Below, one piece after another: positions 9,482 to 34,300 of a DNA stretch of 64,000 bases. The first letter of the stretch is position 1. The number at the start of each line of letters is the position of its first letter. This DNA comes from Micromonospora sp. NBC_00421 (GTDB taxonomy: Bacteria > Actinomycetota > Actinomycetes > Mycobacteriales > Micromonosporaceae), in assembly GCF_036017915.1 (NCBI RefSeq), contig NZ_CP107929.1:4406001-4470000 (forward strand), in the 5' to 3' direction. The notes under the pieces are model-generated. The model made no database searches. It was not told the DNA's origin and saw only the letters and a program-made list of their open reading frames with translations. Position numbers and translations under genes: made by a program.

Positions 9482-12400
9482 TTAGGAGTCGGCGTTGTCC
9501 AGCACCCGGCGCACAAGTTCCTCCGGATCGAGTTCGTCGATGGCATCGCCGAAGGCCGGCTCCGGCCCGTCCGGCACCGCGTCGGCACCCAGCCCGGCCA
9601 GCGCCAGCAGGCCGTCCAGCAGGCCGGCGTCACGCAGCCGGGCCAGCGGCAGGTCGGCGAGGGCCCGGCGTACCTCGGCCTCGCCCGGGTCGCCGCCCGT
9701 CGACGTGGGGTCGAGGAGCCCGGCCAGGTGCCCGGCGACCGCCGTCGCGGTGGGATGGTCGAAGACGAGGGTGGCCGACAGTGGTACGCCGACCGCCGCC
9801 CCGAGCCGCCTGGCCAGGTCGACGGCGGTCAACGAGTCGAATCCGATCTCCCGGAACGCGGCGTCGGGGCCGACGTGCTCGGGCCCCGGGTGACCGAGGA
9901 CGGCGGCGACCTGCCGGCGTACCAGGTCGAGCAGGCTCCGGCGGCGTTCGTCCGGACTCGCGGCGGCGTGCCAGGCCGACAGGTCGGTGCCCTCGGGCAC
10001 GGCGTCGGCAGGCGCCGCGCGGGCCTCCGGCAGGTCGCCGAGCAGCGGGCTGGCCCGGAAGGCGGTGAACCCGGCCGTGAACAGCGGCCAGTCCACGTCG
10101 GCCACGGCGACGAAGGTCTCGTCCCGGTCCAGGGCGGCCAGGAGGGCGGCCACGCCCCGCTCGGGAGGCATCGGCCGCAGACCCCGGCGGCTCAGGTACT
10201 CCTCGGCGTCACCCTCCCCCATACCTCCGGAGCCCCACAGGCCCCAGGCGACGGAGGTGGCGGTCAGCCCGGCGGCGCGCCGCTGTTCGGCAAGCGCATC
10301 GAGGGCCGCGTTGGCCGCCCCGTACGCGCTCTGCCCGCTGCTGCCCCAGACGCCCGCGTTGGACGAGTAGAGCACGAACGCGTCCAGGTCGTACCCCCGG
10401 GTGAGCTCGTCGAGGTGGCGGGCCCCGGCGACCTTCCCAGCGAACACCTCGGCCACGTCGGCGAGCCCGGTCCCGCCGATGGGCATCGAGTGCGCCACGC
10501 CCGCGGTGTGGAAGACCGCGCTCAGCGGTGCGTCGGCGGGCAGTCCGGCGAGCAGCTCCGCCACGGCGGCCCGGTCGGCGACGTCGCAGGCCGCGACGGT
10601 CACCTCGGCACCCAGCGCCCGGAGTTCCCCGGCCAGCTCGGCCGCGCCGGGGGCGGCGGCCCCGCGTCGGCTGGTGAGCACGAGGCGCGCGGCCCCGTCG
10701 GCGGCCAGCCGGCGGGCCACGTGCGCGCCGAGCGCGCCGGTGCCGCCGGTGACCAGGACGGTGCCCCTGGGCCGGTACCTCCGCTTCGCGGGAAGGGCGG
10801 GAGCGCGCCGGAGCCGGCGGCCGTACCCGACCGGGCCGCGCAGCGCGACCTGGTCCTCCTTCCCGGCCAGCACGTCCACGAACGCCTCCCACACCGGGCC
10901 GTCCAGGTCGACGGGCAGGTCGACGAGCCCGCCCCAGGTGCGGGGCAGTTCGAGGGCCGCGACCCGGCCGAACCCCCAGACCTGCGCCTGGTGCTGGTCG
11001 GCGGTCTCGTCCGGCCCGACGGAGACCGCGCCCCGGGTGACGGCCCACAACCGGACGGCCGGCAGGGCCTCCGCGACGGCCTGGGTCAGCAGCACCGTCG
11101 CGGCGACGCCGACGGACACGGCCGGATGGTCGGGGTGCGGGCGACGATCGGTGCCGAGCAGGGACAGCATCCGGGTCGGCCCGTCCGCACCGGCTGCCCC
11201 GGTGAGCAGCGCCGCGTACCCGGCCCGGTCGGTGCTGGTCGGCTCGACGGTCACCAGGCGTACCTCGGCACCCCGCGCAGCGAGTGCGCCGTGCACCGCC
11301 TCGACCAGCTCCGTCGCCTGCTCCGGGCCGGCGACCAGCAGCCACCGGCCGGTCGGCGCGGCACCTGTGCGTTCCAGCCGCCGCCAGCCCACCCGGTAGC
11401 GCCAGCCGTCCCCGGCCGGGCCGGAGTCCGCCTGCGCGGCGGGCTCCAGCCAGTAACGCTGCCGCTGGAACGCATAGGTGGGCAGGTCCACGGCGACGCG
11501 CGCGGCCCCGGCCAGCGCCCGGGACCAGTCCACGGCCACCCCCTGGGTGAACGCCTCGGCTGCCGAGGTCAGGAGCCGGTCCAGGCCGCCCGCCCCCCGG
11601 CGCAGCGACCCGACGGCCACCACCCGGACGCCGACGTCGTCCCCCAACTGCTGGATCCCGGGTACGAGGACGGCGTGCGCGGCGACCTCCACGAAGGTAC
11701 GGTGCCCGTCGTCGAGCAGCACCCGCACGGTCTCCTCGAAGCGGACCACGCCCCGCAGGTTGCGGTACCAGTAGCCGGCGTCCAGGCCGGCGGTGTCGAT
11801 CCGCCCGCCCTGCACCGTCGAGTAGAAGGGCACCTCCGCCGGACGCGCGTCGACCGGGCCCAGGACGGTGAGCAGCTCGTCGCGCAGCCGGTCCACCTGC
11901 GTCGAGTGGGAGGCGTAGTCCACCGGCACCCGCCGGACCCGGACGCCCTCGGCCTCGAACGCCTCGACCAGCTCGGTGACCGCGTCGGCGGCACCGGACA
12001 CGACTGTCGACCGTGGCCCGTTGACGGCCGCGACGTCGAGCCGGCCGTCCCAGGCGGCCAGCCGCCCCGCGACCTCCCCGACGGGCAACTGGACGGACGC
12101 CATGCCGCCGAGGCCGGCGAGCACCCGGCCGATGACCTGGGCTCGCAGCGCGACCACCCGGGCGGCGTCCGGCAGGGTCAGCGCACCGCAGACCACCGCG
12201 GCGGCGATCTCGCCCTGGGAATGGCCGACCACCGCGTCCGGCTCGACGCCGAGCGACCGCCACAGCTGCGCCAGCGACACCATCACCGCCCACGAGACGG
12301 GCTGGAGCACGTCGACGCGGTCCAGCGGCGGGCTGCCGACCGTGCCCCGGACCACCTCGCCGAGCTTCCAGTCGGTGTACGCCGACAGCGCCTGCTCGCA

Positions 12401-14206
12401 CCGGTGCATCGACTCGGCGAACACCGGTGACCGGTCGAGCAGGTCGGCCCCCATGCCGACCCAGTGCGTCCCCTGCCCGGGAAAGACGAAGACGGTACGC
12501 CCGGTGGGCGCGGCGACGCCGGTCGTGACCGCCGGTCCGGGTTCGCCACCGGCCAGCAGATCGAGCGCGTCGAGCGCCTGCGCCCGTCCGGTGGCCGTCA
12601 CCACCGCCCGGTGGTCGAACGTCGAACGTGCGGTGGCCAGGGCGAAGCCGGTGCCGGCGAGGTCGGTCTCCGGCGCGGCAGTCAGCAGGTCACGCAGCCG
12701 GCGGGCCTGCCCGGCCAGCGCCGGCTGCGACCTGGCGGACAACACCAGCGGTACGACCGGCGGCGGGTCGCCGACGGGCCGGGTGTCGACGGGCGGGGCC
12801 TCGTCCGCAGCGGCGGTGTTCTCGGGGGCCTGCTCCAGCACCACGTGCGCGTTGGTGCCGCTCACCCCGAAGGAGGAGACCCCGGCGCGACGCGGACGGC
12901 CCGTCTCCGGCCACGGGGTCCGCCCGCGCAGCAGGGCCACCTGGCCGGCGGACCAGTCGACCTCGGTGGTCGGGGTGTCCACGTGCAGGGTCGGCGGCAG
13001 GATCCCGTGCCGCATCGCCAGCACCGCCTTGATGACCCCACCGACCCCGGCCGCCGCCTGGGTGTGACCGATGTTGGACTTCAGCGAACCGAGCCAGAGC
13101 GGACGGTCGGCGGGACGGCCGGCGCCGTACACGTTCATCAGGGCCCGGGCCTCGATCGGGTCACCGAGCCGGGTGCCGGTGCCGTGCGCCTCGACCACGT
13201 CCACGTCCGCGCCCGTCACCCGGGCGTCGACGAGCGCCTCGCGCAGCACCTTCTCCTGCGCCGGGCCGCTGGGCGCGGTGAGACCGTTGCTCGCCCCGTC
13301 CTGGTTGACCGCCGTGCCGGTGACCAGGGCCAGCACCCGTCGCCCGTGGCGGACGGCGTCCGACAGTCGCTCCACGACCAGCATCCCGACCCCCTCGGCC
13401 GGCCCGAACCCGTCCGCCGAGTCGGCGAACGCCTTGCACCGGCCATCCGGGGCCAGCCCCCGCTGCCGCGAGAACTGCACGAACACCGCCGGGCTGGCCA
13501 GCACCGTCGCCCCGCCGGCCAGCGCCAGGTCACACTCGCCCTGCCGCAGGGCCCGCACCGCCAGGTGCAGGGCCACCAGCGAGGACGAACAGGCGGTGTC
13601 CACCGTCAGCGCGGGTCCCTCCAGGCCCAACGCGTACGAGATCCGCCCCGAGGTAAAGCTGACCACCCCGCCGGTCAGCAGGTGCCCCTCCAGTTCCGCC
13701 GGGGGCTGTCCGGCCATGTCGGTGTAGCCGCCGTGCCACGCCCCGACGCACACCCCGGTACGGCTGCCGCGCAGCGAGTCCGGGGGAATTCCGGCCCGTT
13801 CCAGCGCCTCCCAGGACGTCTCCAGCAGCAGCCGCTGCTGCGGGTCCATGGCCAGGGCCTCGCGGGGCGAGACGCCGAAGAACGCGGCGTCGAAGTCGCC
13901 GACTCCGGCGAGGAACCCGCCCTCGCGGCAGTAGGTGCGGCCCGCCGCCGCCGGGTCCGGGTCGTACAGCGCATCGCCGTCCCAGCCGTGGTCGTCGGGG
14001 AACGGGGAGATCGCGTCCGTACCCGAGGCGACCAACTCCCACAGTTCCTCCGGCGAGCCGACCCCTCCGGGGTAGCGGCAGGCCATGCCGACGATCGCGA
14101 TCGGCTCGTGCGCACGCGCCTCGACCGCGCGGAGTCGGTCGCTGACCCTGGCGAGTTCGGTGGTGGTCAACCTCAGGTACTCGCGGAGCTTCTGCTCGTT
14201 CGACAT
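9482..14206 (-). CDS. Polyketide synthase, module 6 (TylGIV-like)
   Basis: A 1574-residue single-module PKS. Order: N-terminal docking segment ([12 protein letters not shown]); KS about residues 32-455 with TACSSS; AT about 572-915 with GHSQG and YASH, the methylmalonyl signature; KR about 1142-1335 with GGTGALG, YGAAN, and no LDD motif (A-type); ACP about 1425-1495 (IGFDSLTAV); C-terminal docking region rich in acidic residues and ending [15 protein letters not shown]. It adds the C3-C4 unit with the C4 methyl and sets the C5 hydroxyl that is later glycosylated. The start at 14206 is where the docking sequence begins; GAGG and a stronger AGGAGG lie 5 and 11 bases upstream. It is 56 bases after the module 4-5 gene. 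Codon use is normal throughout, in contrast to modules 1, 2 and 4. Confidence 0.95.
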   Translation of the reverse strand: MSNEQKLREYLRLTTTELARVSDRLRAVEARAHEPIAIVGMACRYPGGVGSPEELWELVASGTDAISPFPDDHGWDGDALYDPDPAAAGRTYCREGGFLAGVGDFDAAFFGVSPREALAMDPQQRLLLETSWEALERAGIPPDSLRGSRTGVCVGAWHGGYTDMAGQPPAELEGHLLTGGVVSFTSGRISYALGLEGPALTVDTACSSSLVALHLAVRALRQGECDLALAGGATVLASPAVFVQFSRQRGLAPDGRCKAFADSADGFGPAEGVGMLVVERLSDAVRHGRRVLALVTGTAVNQDGASNGLTAPSGPAQEKVLREALVDARVTGADVDVVEAHGTGTRLGDPIEARALMNVYGAGRPADRPLWLGSLKSNIGHTQAAAGVGGVIKAVLAMRHGILPPTLHVDTPTTEVDWSAGQVALLRGRTPWPETGRPRRAGVSSFGVSGTNAHVVLEQAPENTAAADEAPPVDTRPVGDPPPVVPLVLSARSQPALAGQARRLRDLLTAAPETDLAGTGFALATARSTFDHRAVVTATGRAQALDALDLLAGGEPGPAVTTGVAAPTGRTVFVFPGQGTHWVGMGADLLDRSPVFAESMHRCEQALSAYTDWKLGEVVRGTVGSPPLDRVDVLQPVSWAVMVSLAQLWRSLGVEPDAVVGHSQGEIAAAVVCGALTLPDAARVVALRAQVIGRVLAGLGGMASVQLPVGEVAGRLAAWDGRLDVAAVNGPRSTVVSGAADAVTELVEAFEAEGVRVRRVPVDYASHSTQVDRLRDELLTVLGPVDARPAEVPFYSTVQGGRIDTAGLDAGYWYRNLRGVVRFEETVRVLLDDGHRTFVEVAAHAVLVPGIQQLGDDVGVRVVAVGSLRRGAGGLDRLLTSAAEAFTQGVAVDWSRALAGAARVAVDLPTYAFQRQRYWLEPAAQADSGPAGDGWRYRVGWRRLERTGAAPTGRWLLVAGPEQATELVEAVHGALAARGAEVRLVTVEPTSTDRAGYAALLTGAAGADGPTRMLSLLGTDRRPHPDHPAVSVGVAATVLLTQAVAEALPAVRLWAVTRGAVSVGPDETADQHQAQVWGFGRVAALELPRTWGGLVDLPVDLDGPVWEAFVDVLAGKEDQVALRGPVGYGRRLRRAPALPAKRRYRPRGTVLVTGGTGALGAHVARRLAADGAARLVLTSRRGAAAPGAAELAGELRALGAEVTVAACDVADRAAVAELLAGLPADAPLSAVFHTAGVAHSMPIGGTGLADVAEVFAGKVAGARHLDELTRGYDLDAFVLYSSNAGVWGSSGQSAYGAANAALDALAEQRRAAGLTATSVAWGLWGSGGMGEGDAEEYLSRRGLRPMPPERGVAALLAALDRDETFVAVADVDWPLFTAGFTAFRASPLLGDLPEARAAPADAVPEGTDLSAWHAAASPDERRRSLLDLVRRQVAAVLGHPGPEHVGPDAAFREIGFDSLTAVDLARRLGAAVGVPLSATLVFDHPTATAVAGHLAGLLDPTSTGGDPGEAEVRRALADLPLARLRDAGLLDGLLALAGLGADAVPDGPEPAFGDAIDELDPEELVRRVLDNADS

Positions 14207-14262
14207 GCCGCCTCGTCCCTCCTGACCGTCGTTCCGTCCACCACGTCCCTCGCCCACCCGGG

Positions 14263-25500
<11,238 letters not shown>

Positions 25501-25570
25501 GGCGCTCCCCCTGTGATCCGAGTGTCTTACTGGCGTCGGTGGATTCGAGTGGGCAGTGGTCCGACCGGCG

Positions 25571-28500
25571 TCAGGCCAGTCGGAAATCGCTGTCGAGCAG
25601 GTCGAACAGTTCCTCGTCGGAGGCGGTCCGGAGACGGTCGGTCACCTCGGCGCCGGAACCTCCGTCGGTGTCCCGGTGCGGACCGGCGGCCGGCCGGTCG
25701 ACCTCGGCTTGCAGGACACGCAGCAGGTGGGCGGCCCGGGTCCGGTCGGCGTCGTCCTCGACGACCGTCGCGATTCCGTCCCGCAGGTGGTCGAGCATCG
25801 CCAGGACGCCGGCGGCGTCCGTCGGGGGCTGGTGCCCGGTGGGTGACCGGCGGTCCAGTTCGGTCAGCAGGTGGGCGGCGAGGGCCGCCGGGGTCGGGTG
25901 GTCGAATACGACGGCGGCCGGCAGGCTGAGGCCCGTGGCCGCGCCGAGCCGGTTGCGCAGGTCCACGGCGGTGAGCGAGTCGAAGCCGGCGTCACGGAAG
26001 GCCCGCTGCGTGCTCAGCATCGCCGTCTCACCGTGGCCGAGCACGGCGGCGGCCTCGGCCCGGACCAGGTCGGTCAGGATCGCCGTACGCTCGGCCGCCG
26101 ACCTGCCCGTCAGCCGCGCGCCAAGGGTGGCGACGGTAGGCTTCCCCGGCGCACCGTCCCCCGTGCGCGCACGGTTCGGACCGCGCAGGACGGCGGGCAC
26201 CGCGGCGGCGCGGGACCGCAGCACCACCGGGTCGAGGCGGACGGGGTGGTACGCCGCCGCCGGTCGGGAGCAGGCATCGTCGAAGAGGACGAGCGCGTCG
26301 TCCACGCCGAGCGGCACGAGCCCGGACCGGCGCAGTCGTGCCACATCCGCAGTACCGAGATCGCCGGCCATCCCACCGTCGAGCGGCCCCCAGGCCAGGG
26401 CGGTGGCGGGCAGCCCCTGGCCCTGCCGCCAGCTCGCGAAGGCGTCGAGGAAGGCGTTCGCGGCGGCGTACCCGGCCTGCCCGGCGCTGCCGATCGTGCC
26501 CGCGATCGACGAGAACAGCACGAAGGCGGTCAGGTCGAGATCCCGGGTGAGTTCGTGCAGGTTGACCGCCGCGTCCGCCTTGGCGCGGAGCACCGCCTCG
26601 ATCCGCTCGCCGGTCTGGGCGGTCAGCACACCGTCGTCGGACAGGCCGGCCGAGTGCACCACGGCGGTGAGCGGATACGCGGCGGGGACCTCGGCCAGTA
26701 GACGCGCCACCGCCTCGCGGTCGGCGGCGTCGCAGGCGGCAACGCGTACGGATGCTCCCTGCTCCTCCAGTTCCCGGGTCAGCGCCGCCGCTCCGGGCGC
26801 GTCCGGTCCGCGCCGGCCGACCAGCAGCAGGTGCCGGACCCCGTGCCGGCGGACCAGGTGCCGGGCCACGGCACCACCGAGCATGCCCGTACCCCCGGTG
26901 ACCAGGACGGTGCCGGCGTCGGTCCACGGTGGGGCGGCACCGCTGACGGCAGGTGCCCGCACCAGGCCAGCGACGTTGGTCGTGCCGGCCCGCAGGGCCA
27001 GTTGCGGCTCGCCCGCGACGACCGCCCCGGGGAGGGCACCGAGCGAATCCGGGTGGTCGTCGGTGTCCACGAGGGTGAACCGGTCCGGATGTTCGGTCTG
27101 GGCGACCCGCAGCAGGCCCCACACCCCGGCGGCCGCCGGATCGGTGACGGCCGTCCCGGCGTCCACGGCCCCGCTGGTGAGCACGACCAGCCGCGAGCCG
27201 GTGAACCGGTCGTCGGCGAGCCACTCCTGGACGGTGGCCAGCGCCAGGCGGGTCAGCGCGCCCACGTCCCCCGGCCCGTCCCCCGTCGACGGGGCGTCGG
27301 CACGGCGGCGGAGGTCGACCAGGACGTGGCCCGGTCCCCCACCGGCGGGCAGCGCGTCGGCGAGCGCACCCAGATCCGGGTACACCGGCACGGACATCCC
27401 GGCCCCCGGTGGGCCGGACCACAGCGGGCTGTCCGCGCCGACGACGGCGAACCGCGTGGCGGTGACCACCGGGGCAGGCTTCACGGCGGACCACTCCAAC
27501 CGGTACAGCGGCGCCTGGCCGGTGACGGCTGCGGCGATCCGGTCGGCGGCGACCCGGCGCAGCGCCAGGGTGGCGGCGGCGAGGACCGGCGACCCGTCGC
27601 CGTCGGTGACGAGCACGCTTACCGAGTCGGCCTCGGCGGGCGCGATGCGGACCCGGAGCCGGCCGGCGCCGGAGGCGAACACCCGTACGTCGGTCCAGGC
27701 GAACGGCAGCATCCCGTGTGCTCCGCCGGGGAACTGGTCACCGAGGACGATCGCGTGCAGGGCCGCGTCCAGCAGTGCCGGGTGTACGGCGTACTCGCCC
27801 GCCTCGGCGGCGTACTCCTCGGGGAGCCGGACCTCGGCGAACGTCTCGTCTCCGCGACGCCACGCGACGCGTAGCCCGCGGAAGGCGGGGCCGTATCCGA
27901 TGCCGTTGTCGGCGAAACGCTCGTACTCGCTCTCGACGCTTACGGGCACCGCCCCCTCGGGTGGCCAGGTGCTGCCGGGGCCGACGTCCCACCCGGACCG
28001 GCCGACGGCGGGCTGCGGCACGGCGGCACCGTCGACCGGCCCTGTCACGGCGCTGTCGACCCGGCCTGCGGCGTGCCGGGTCCACAGGGGAGGCTCGATC
28101 CCCACCGGCGCGGAGTGGATCCGCACCTGGCGGGCCCCGTCACCGTCCGGCCCCTCGACGACGACCCGCACCCGGACGCCGCCGTCGTCGGCCACCACCA
28201 TCGGTGCCTCGAAGGTCAGTTCCGCCACCCGGGCGCAGCCCGCCTCGACGCCCACCCGGTGCATGATCTCCAGGAGCGCCGTCCCCGGCACCACCGTGCG
28301 CCCCCACACGCTGTGGTCGGCGAGCCACGGATGCGTCCGCCCGGAGAGCTGGCCGCTCCAGACCGTGCCGTTGCCGTCGGGCAGGTCCACTGCGACGGCG
28401 AGCAGCGGATGCCCGGCGACATCGAGGCCGACGGCGGTCAGGTCGGGTGCCCCGGGGCGCGGGTCGAGCCAGTAGCGGGACCGCTGGAACGGGTAGGTGG

Positions 28501-31396
28501 GCAGGTCGGTGGCGGTCGGGCCGTCCCCGAGCGACGCGACCGGGTCGACCCGAAGCCCGTGGACGTGGACGGAGGCCAGGGCCTCCTGCACGGCCGTGGC
28601 CTCGTCGCGGTCCCGCCGCAGGGTGGGCAGGAACAGCAGGAGGCGGTCGGGTCCCGCAGCCCCGGCGGGACCGGGGGCGTCCGTGGGGTCGGCGGGGTCC
28701 GCAGAGTCGGCGAGGTCGGCGGAATCCGTCAGGCAGTCCCGCGCCATCGCCGTGAGCACGCCGTCCGGGCCGAGTTCCACGAACGTGTCGATGCCCTCGG
28801 CACGCAGCCGGCGCATGCCGTCGAGGAAGCGCACCGCCTCGCGGGCGTGCCGGACCCAGTAGCCGGGCGTACGGAGGTCGGTGCCGGACGCGATCGCCCC
28901 GGTGACGTTGGCGACCACCGGGATCGTCGGCTCGCCGGGGCGGAGGTCACCTATCGTCTCCTCGAACTCGGCGAGCATCCCGTCCATCCGGGCGGAGTGG
29001 AAGGCGTGGCCGACCCGCAGGCGCCTGGCCCGGCGGCCCCGGCCACGCCAGAGCGCGACCTGCTCGTCGACCGCCGCCTCGTCGCCCGCGATCACGGTGG
29101 CCTGCGGCCCGTTGACCGCCGCGATCGACAGCTCGCCCTCCCGCCCCGCCAGCAGCGGGCCGACCTCGGACTCGGCAGCCTGGAGCGCGGCCATCGCGCC
29201 CCCGGCCGGCAGGCCCGCCATGAGTCGACCGCGCGTCGTCACCAGCCGGGCGGCGTCCGGCAGGGTGAGTACGCCCGCGACGTGCGCTGCGGTGATCTCC
29301 CCGACCGAGTGGCCCAGCAGGGCGTCCGGGCGCAGCCCCCAGCTGGTGACCAGCCCGAACAGGGCCACCTCCAGTGCGAACAGGGCCGGCTGGGTGTACC
29401 CGGTGTCGTCCAGCAGCGCTGCCGCCCCGGTGCCCGGCTCGGCGAACATGACGTCGCGCAGCGGCCGGCCCAGGTGCCTGTCGAGTTCCGCGAGGACGCC
29501 GTCCAGGGACTGCGCGAAGGCGGGATGCCTGGCGTACAGCTCCCGGCCCGCGCCCGGTCGCTGACTGCCCTGACCGGTGAAGAGGAAGGCCACGCGCCGA
29601 TCCGGCACGGCCCGCCCGGTGACGAGCCCCGGAGCGCTGTGGCCCTGCGCGAGCGCCTGGAGGCCGTCGAGCCGCGCGGTGTCGTCCCGGCCGAGCACGG
29701 CGGCCCGGTACGCGAACGCGGCACGGGACCGCACCAGGGCACGGGCCACGCTGTCGGCGGGCTCGGGCCGCGGCCGGGACGTCAGGTGGGTGTGTAGCAG
29801 CCGGGCCTGCGCGTGCAGGGCCGCCTCGGTCCGTCCGGACAGGACCCAGACCGGGTCGTCGCCGGCCGTCCCGACCGGTCCGGGGCCGGCGGGCTCCGTC
29901 GTCGCCGCGTCCGGGGCGGGTTCGTGACCGGCGGGTGCCGGCGTGGCCGCGAGGTCCGCTGCTCCGGCCGTCGCCTCGGGGACGCTCTCCAGGATGACGT
30001 GTGCGTTGGTGCCGCTGGCACCGAACGAGGAGACCGCCGCCCGGCGCGGCCGGTCGCCGTGGTCGGGCCAGGGCTGGCCTTCGGTCAGCAGCCGCACCGC
30101 ACCCGACGACCAGTCCACCCGGGTCGAGGGGCGGTCGACGTGCAGGGTCCGGGGCAGCCGGGCGTGCCGCAACGCCAGCACCGTCTTGATCACCCCGGCG
30201 ACCCCCGCGGCGGCCTGGGTGTGACCGATGTTGGACTTCAGGGATCCCAGCAGGAGCGGCCGGTCCGCCGGCCGGCCCTGGCCGTACGTCGCCAGCAGCG
30301 CCTGCGCCTCGATCGGATCACCCAGCCGGGTGCCGGTGCCGTGCGCCTCCACCGCGTCCACCTCGTCGGCGGCCAGCCCCGCATTGGTCAACGCCTGGCG
30401 GATGACCAGTTGCTGGGCCGTACCGTTCGGGGCGGTCAGGCCGTTGCTCGCCCCGTCCTGGTTGACCGCACAGCCCCGCACGACGGCCAGCACCCGGCGA
30501 CGGTTGCGGACCGCGTCCGAGAGCCGCTCCAACAGCAGCATCCCCACGCCCTCGCCGAACCCGGTCCCGTCGGCGGCGTCCGCGAACGCCTTGCAGCGGC
30601 CGTCCAGCGCGAGACCACGCTGCCGGGCGAAGTCGACGAACATCGTCGGCGTGGCGAGCACCGTCACCCCGCCCGTCAGGGCCAGCTCGCACTCGCCCGA
30701 CCGCAGCGCCTGCACGGCCAGGTGCAACGCGACGAGCGACGACGAGCAGGCCGTGTCGACGGTCACCGCCGGCCCCTGCAACCCCAGGGTGTACGCGATC
30801 CGACCCGACGCGACGCTGCCCGCGCTGCCGTTGACCAGGTAGCCCTCCAGGTCCTTGGGAACCTCGGACAGCCGGCTGCCGTAGTCGTCGTACATCACCC
30901 CGACGTAGACCCCGGTGCGGGTACCCCGGGCCGAGTCGGGGGCGATCCCCGCCCGCTCGAAGGTCTCCCAGGCGGTTTCCAGCAGTAACCGCTGCTGCGG
31001 GTCCATCGCCAGCGCTTCACGTGGCGAGACGGCGAAGAACTCCGGATCGAACTCGGCGCAGTCGTAGAGGAAACCACCCTCGCGCACGTAGCTCGTGCCC
31101 GTCGAGTCCGGATCCGGGTCGTAGAGCTTCCCGACGTCCCAACCCCGGTCGTCGGGGAAGCCCGAGATCGCGTCGGTACCCGCCTCGACCAGCCGCCACA
31201 GGTCCTCGGGCGTGCTCACCCCACCCGGCAACCGGCAGCTCATGCCCACGATGGCGATGGGCTCACGCGCGCTGTCCTCCAGCTCACGCAGGCGTCGCCG
31301 CGTCCCGGCCAGCTCGGCGGTGACCCGCTTGAGGTACTCACGGATCCGGTCCTCGTTCGCGGTCACCTGCCGGTCCTCTCCGCGGTCGGGGCTCAC
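25571..31396 (-). CDS. Polyketide synthase, module 3 (TylGII-like)
   Basis: A 1941-residue single-module PKS. Order: docking helix ([16 protein letters not shown]); KS about residues 45-467 with TACSSS; AT about 607-925 with GHSVG and HAFH (malonyl); DH about 995-1290 with [11 protein letters not shown] and DAALH; KR about 1495-1690 with GGTGMLGG, a SDD in place of LDD but with the B-type aspartate, and YAAAN; ACP about 1779-1842 (AGFDSLTAV); C-terminal docking region ending [15 protein letters not shown]. It should create the C10=C11 double bond conjugated to the C9 ketone. The GTG at 31396 overlaps the preceding stop by four bases (GTGA) with GAGGAG five bases upstream. A GTG at 31366 directly before the docking helix is a credible alternative. 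Codon use is normal, unlike its neighbours on both sides. Confidence 0.94.
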   Translation of the reverse strand: MSPDRGEDRQVTANEDRIREYLKRVTAELAGTRRRLRELEDSAREPIAIVGMSCRLPGGVSTPEDLWRLVEAGTDAISGFPDDRGWDVGKLYDPDPDSTGTSYVREGGFLYDCAEFDPEFFAVSPREALAMDPQQRLLLETAWETFERAGIAPDSARGTRTGVYVGVMYDDYGSRLSEVPKDLEGYLVNGSAGSVASGRIAYTLGLQGPAVTVDTACSSSLVALHLAVQALRSGECELALTGGVTVLATPTMFVDFARQRGLALDGRCKAFADAADGTGFGEGVGMLLLERLSDAVRNRRRVLAVVRGCAVNQDGASNGLTAPNGTAQQLVIRQALTNAGLAADEVDAVEAHGTGTRLGDPIEAQALLATYGQGRPADRPLLLGSLKSNIGHTQAAAGVAGVIKTVLALRHARLPRTLHVDRPSTRVDWSSGAVRLLTEGQPWPDHGDRPRRAAVSSFGASGTNAHVILESVPEATAGAADLAATPAPAGHEPAPDAATTEPAGPGPVGTAGDDPVWVLSGRTEAALHAQARLLHTHLTSRPRPEPADSVARALVRSRAAFAYRAAVLGRDDTARLDGLQALAQGHSAPGLVTGRAVPDRRVAFLFTGQGSQRPGAGRELYARHPAFAQSLDGVLAELDRHLGRPLRDVMFAEPGTGAAALLDDTGYTQPALFALEVALFGLVTSWGLRPDALLGHSVGEITAAHVAGVLTLPDAARLVTTRGRLMAGLPAGGAMAALQAAESEVGPLLAGREGELSIAAVNGPQATVIAGDEAAVDEQVALWRGRGRRARRLRVGHAFHSARMDGMLAEFEETIGDLRPGEPTIPVVANVTGAIASGTDLRTPGYWVRHAREAVRFLDGMRRLRAEGIDTFVELGPDGVLTAMARDCLTDSADLADSADPADPTDAPGPAGAAGPDRLLLFLPTLRRDRDEATAVQEALASVHVHGLRVDPVASLGDGPTATDLPTYPFQRSRYWLDPRPGAPDLTAVGLDVAGHPLLAVAVDLPDGNGTVWSGQLSGRTHPWLADHSVWGRTVVPGTALLEIMHRVGVEAGCARVAELTFEAPMVVADDGGVRVRVVVEGPDGDGARQVRIHSAPVGIEPPLWTRHAAGRVDSAVTGPVDGAAVPQPAVGRSGWDVGPGSTWPPEGAVPVSVESEYERFADNGIGYGPAFRGLRVAWRRGDETFAEVRLPEEYAAEAGEYAVHPALLDAALHAIVLGDQFPGGAHGMLPFAWTDVRVFASGAGRLRVRIAPAEADSVSVLVTDGDGSPVLAAATLALRRVAADRIAAAVTGQAPLYRLEWSAVKPAPVVTATRFAVVGADSPLWSGPPGAGMSVPVYPDLGALADALPAGGGPGHVLVDLRRRADAPSTGDGPGDVGALTRLALATVQEWLADDRFTGSRLVVLTSGAVDAGTAVTDPAAAGVWGLLRVAQTEHPDRFTLVDTDDHPDSLGALPGAVVAGEPQLALRAGTTNVAGLVRAPAVSGAAPPWTDAGTVLVTGGTGMLGGAVARHLVRRHGVRHLLLVGRRGPDAPGAAALTRELEEQGASVRVAACDAADREAVARLLAEVPAAYPLTAVVHSAGLSDDGVLTAQTGERIEAVLRAKADAAVNLHELTRDLDLTAFVLFSSIAGTIGSAGQAGYAAANAFLDAFASWRQGQGLPATALAWGPLDGGMAGDLGTADVARLRRSGLVPLGVDDALVLFDDACSRPAAAYHPVRLDPVVLRSRAAAVPAVLRGPNRARTGDGAPGKPTVATLGARLTGRSAAERTAILTDLVRAEAAAVLGHGETAMLSTQRAFRDAGFDSLTAVDLRNRLGAATGLSLPAAVVFDHPTPAALAAHLLTELDRRSPTGHQPPTDAAGVLAMLDHLRDGIATVVEDDADRTRAAHLLRVLQAEVDRPAAGPHRDTDGGSGAEVTDRLRTASDEELFDLLDSDFRLA

Positions 31397-34300
31397 AGCT
31401 GCTCCTCGATCAGGGCGAAGAGTTCGTCGTCGGATGCCGAATCCAGTCGCTCGGCGACCGTGGCATCCACCAGCCCGCCGCCCGCCGACCCGGACCGTGG
31501 ACCGCCGACCAGGGCGAGCATCTCCTCCAGCCGCCGGCGGACGATGTCCCGGCGGACGTCGTCCGTCCTCATTCCGCCGAGCGCCGAGGCCAGGGCGTCG
31601 AGCCCGTTCAGCGCCGCCGCGCCCTCGTCGACCACCCCCTCGGCGGCGAGGTGGTCGTCGAGGTGCTCGGCCACGGCCAACGGGGTCGGCTGGTCGAACA
31701 CCAGGCTCGGCGCCAACCGCAGGCCGGTCGCCGAGCCCAGCCGGTTACGCAGTTCGACTGCGGTCAACGAGTCGAATCCGAACTCGCGGAACGGCCTGTC
31801 CGGGTCCACGACCGCCGCCCCCTCCGGCAGGGCGAGCACCCCGGCGACCTGGGTGCGTACCAGATCCAGCAGGTGCCGTACCCGCGCCTGGGCTTCCTTC
31901 CCGGCCAGTTGCCCGCGCAGCTCGTCCGCCTGCTGTGGCGCGGCGGCGGCGGGCGCGGGCACCCGGCCGGCAACGCTCGACGAGGCCGCGCGGCGGAGCG
32001 GGGCCGCCGGCACCAGGCCCCGCAGCAGGACCGGAACGGCGTCCGGTCCGTTGGCGGCCCGCTCCCGGCGCAGCGTCGCCAGGTCCAGGCGTGCCGGTAC
32101 GAGCACCGGCTCGTCCCGGGCCCGGGCGAGAGCCAGGTCGAACAGTGCAAGGCCTTCCCCGGCGGTCATCGGGGCGATACCGGAGCGCCGCATGCGCCGC
32201 AGGTCCTGCTCGCCCAGATGGCCCGTCATGTCGCTGGCCAGCCCCCACAGGCCCCAGGCGAGGGAGACGCCGGGCAGGCCCCGGGCCCGCCGGTGCTGCG
32301 CCAGGGCGTCGAGGAAGGTGTTCGCCGCCGCGTAGTTGGCCTGGCCGGGCCGACCCAGGATCCCCGCTGCCCCGGAGAACAGCACGAACGCGGTAAGCGG
32401 CAGCCCTGCGGTCAGCTCGTGCAGGTGCAGTGCCGCGTCCACCTTCGGCCGTAGCACCGCGTCGACCCGCTCGGGGGTGAACGCCTGCACCGCCCCGTCG
32501 TCGAGTACGCCGGCCACGTGCACCACTGCGGTCAGCGGATGCTCGGCGGGGACGCCACCCAGCACGTCGGCCAACGCGGCGCGATCCGTGGTGTCGCAGG
32601 CGACCAGCGTCACGTCGGCGCCGAGCCCGGTCAGCTCCTCGGTCAACCGGTCGGCACCGGAGGCTCCCGGACCGCTACGGCTGACCAGCAGCAACCGGCG
32701 TACGCCACGGGTGGTCACCAGGTGCCGGGCGAGCAGCCCACCGAGCGTGCCGGTCGCACCGGTGAGCAGCACCGTGCCGTCGGGGTCCAGGACGGCACCC
32801 GGCCCGGTTCCGGCGCGCACCGGCTCGGGCCCGGCCTGCTCCGGCCCGGCCTGCTCCGGCCCGGCCTGCTCCGGCCCTGGCTCGGGTCCCGGTCTCACCA
32901 GCTCGATCTCGGGCAGCAGGATCTCGCCGGCCCGCACCGCCAGTTGGGGCGCGTCCATGGCGAGAGCCGACGGCAGCGCCGCGATCGACCTGTCGTCCCC
33001 GTCGACGTCCACCAGCACGAAGCGGTCCGGGTGCTCGGACTGAGCCGACCGCAGCAGGCCCCACAGCCCGGCGTGGACGAGGTCTGGCACGTCCTCGTCC
33101 GGCCCGACGGCAACGGCCCGTTCGGTGACCACCACGAGCCTCGCCGCGACGAACCGCTCGTCGGCCAGCCAGCGTTGCAGCAGATCCAGTCCGGCCCAGG
33201 TCTCCCCCCGGACGGCCCCGGCCCGGGCCTCGCCCACCGCGCCGCCGGCTACCACGCCGTCGCCCACCGCGCCGCCGGCACTGCGGCCGGCGGTGCTGCG
33301 GCCGGCGGTGCTGCGGCCGGCGGTGCTCCGGCCGGCGGTGCTCCGGAAGTCGGCGAGGACGACGGCGGGCAGGTCCTCGCCCGCGTCCAGGGCCATCCGC
33401 AGCGAGTCCACATCGGAGTGCACGTCGACGGTGGCGACCGGCCACCGGTGCAGTCCGGCCGCACCGTTCGCCTCAGCGTCGTCCGGCCCCACCACCGCCC
33501 ACCGCTGGTCGGCTGACCCGGCAACGGCGGTCCCCCGGCGCCAGCCGACCCGGTACAGCGCTCCGGCTCCGGACCCGGCCGGCAGCCCGAGGCGTTCCCG
33601 GTCGAGCGGACGCAGCACCAGGGCGTCCAACGAGAGGACCGGAGCACCGGCCGGGTCCACCGCATGCAGGGAGACTGCCGAATCACCGGACCGGCCGATG
33701 CGCACCCGCAGCGTGTCGGCGCCGGTGGCGTGGAGCACGATGCCCTGCCAGGCGAAGGGCAGCAACACACGGCCCTCGGGCACGTCGACGAGGTCGCCCG
33801 CCAACCACCCTTGCAGGGCGGCGTCGAGCAGTGCGGGATGCAGTCCGAAGCGGATGGCCTCCGCGCCGACCCGGTCGGGCAGTCGTACCTCGGCGAACAC
33901 CTCGCCGTCGCCCCGCCAGAGCCCCTGCAGCCCGACGAACGCCTCCCCGTACTCGTAGCCCAGCGTCGCGAACCGCTCGTACAGGTCGGCAACGTCGACC
34001 GGCGCGGTGCCCGGAGGTGGCCAGGCGTCGGTGTGCCAGAGCACAGCCGGTTCGGGCCGCGACCGCGAGGCCAGGACGCCCACCGCGTGCCGTGTCCAGG
34101 CGGACTCCGCAGTCACCGAGTCGTCCCGGGAGAACACCCGCACCGAACGCCGTTCGGATCCGTCGTCGAGCTCGTCCACGAGCACCTGGAGCCGTACCCC
34201 GCCCTTGGACGGCACCACCAGGGGAGTCTCCAGCCGCAGTTCCTCCACCTCAGTGCAGCCCGCCACAGAGGCGGCGTGCAGGGCCAGTTCCACGAAGGCC

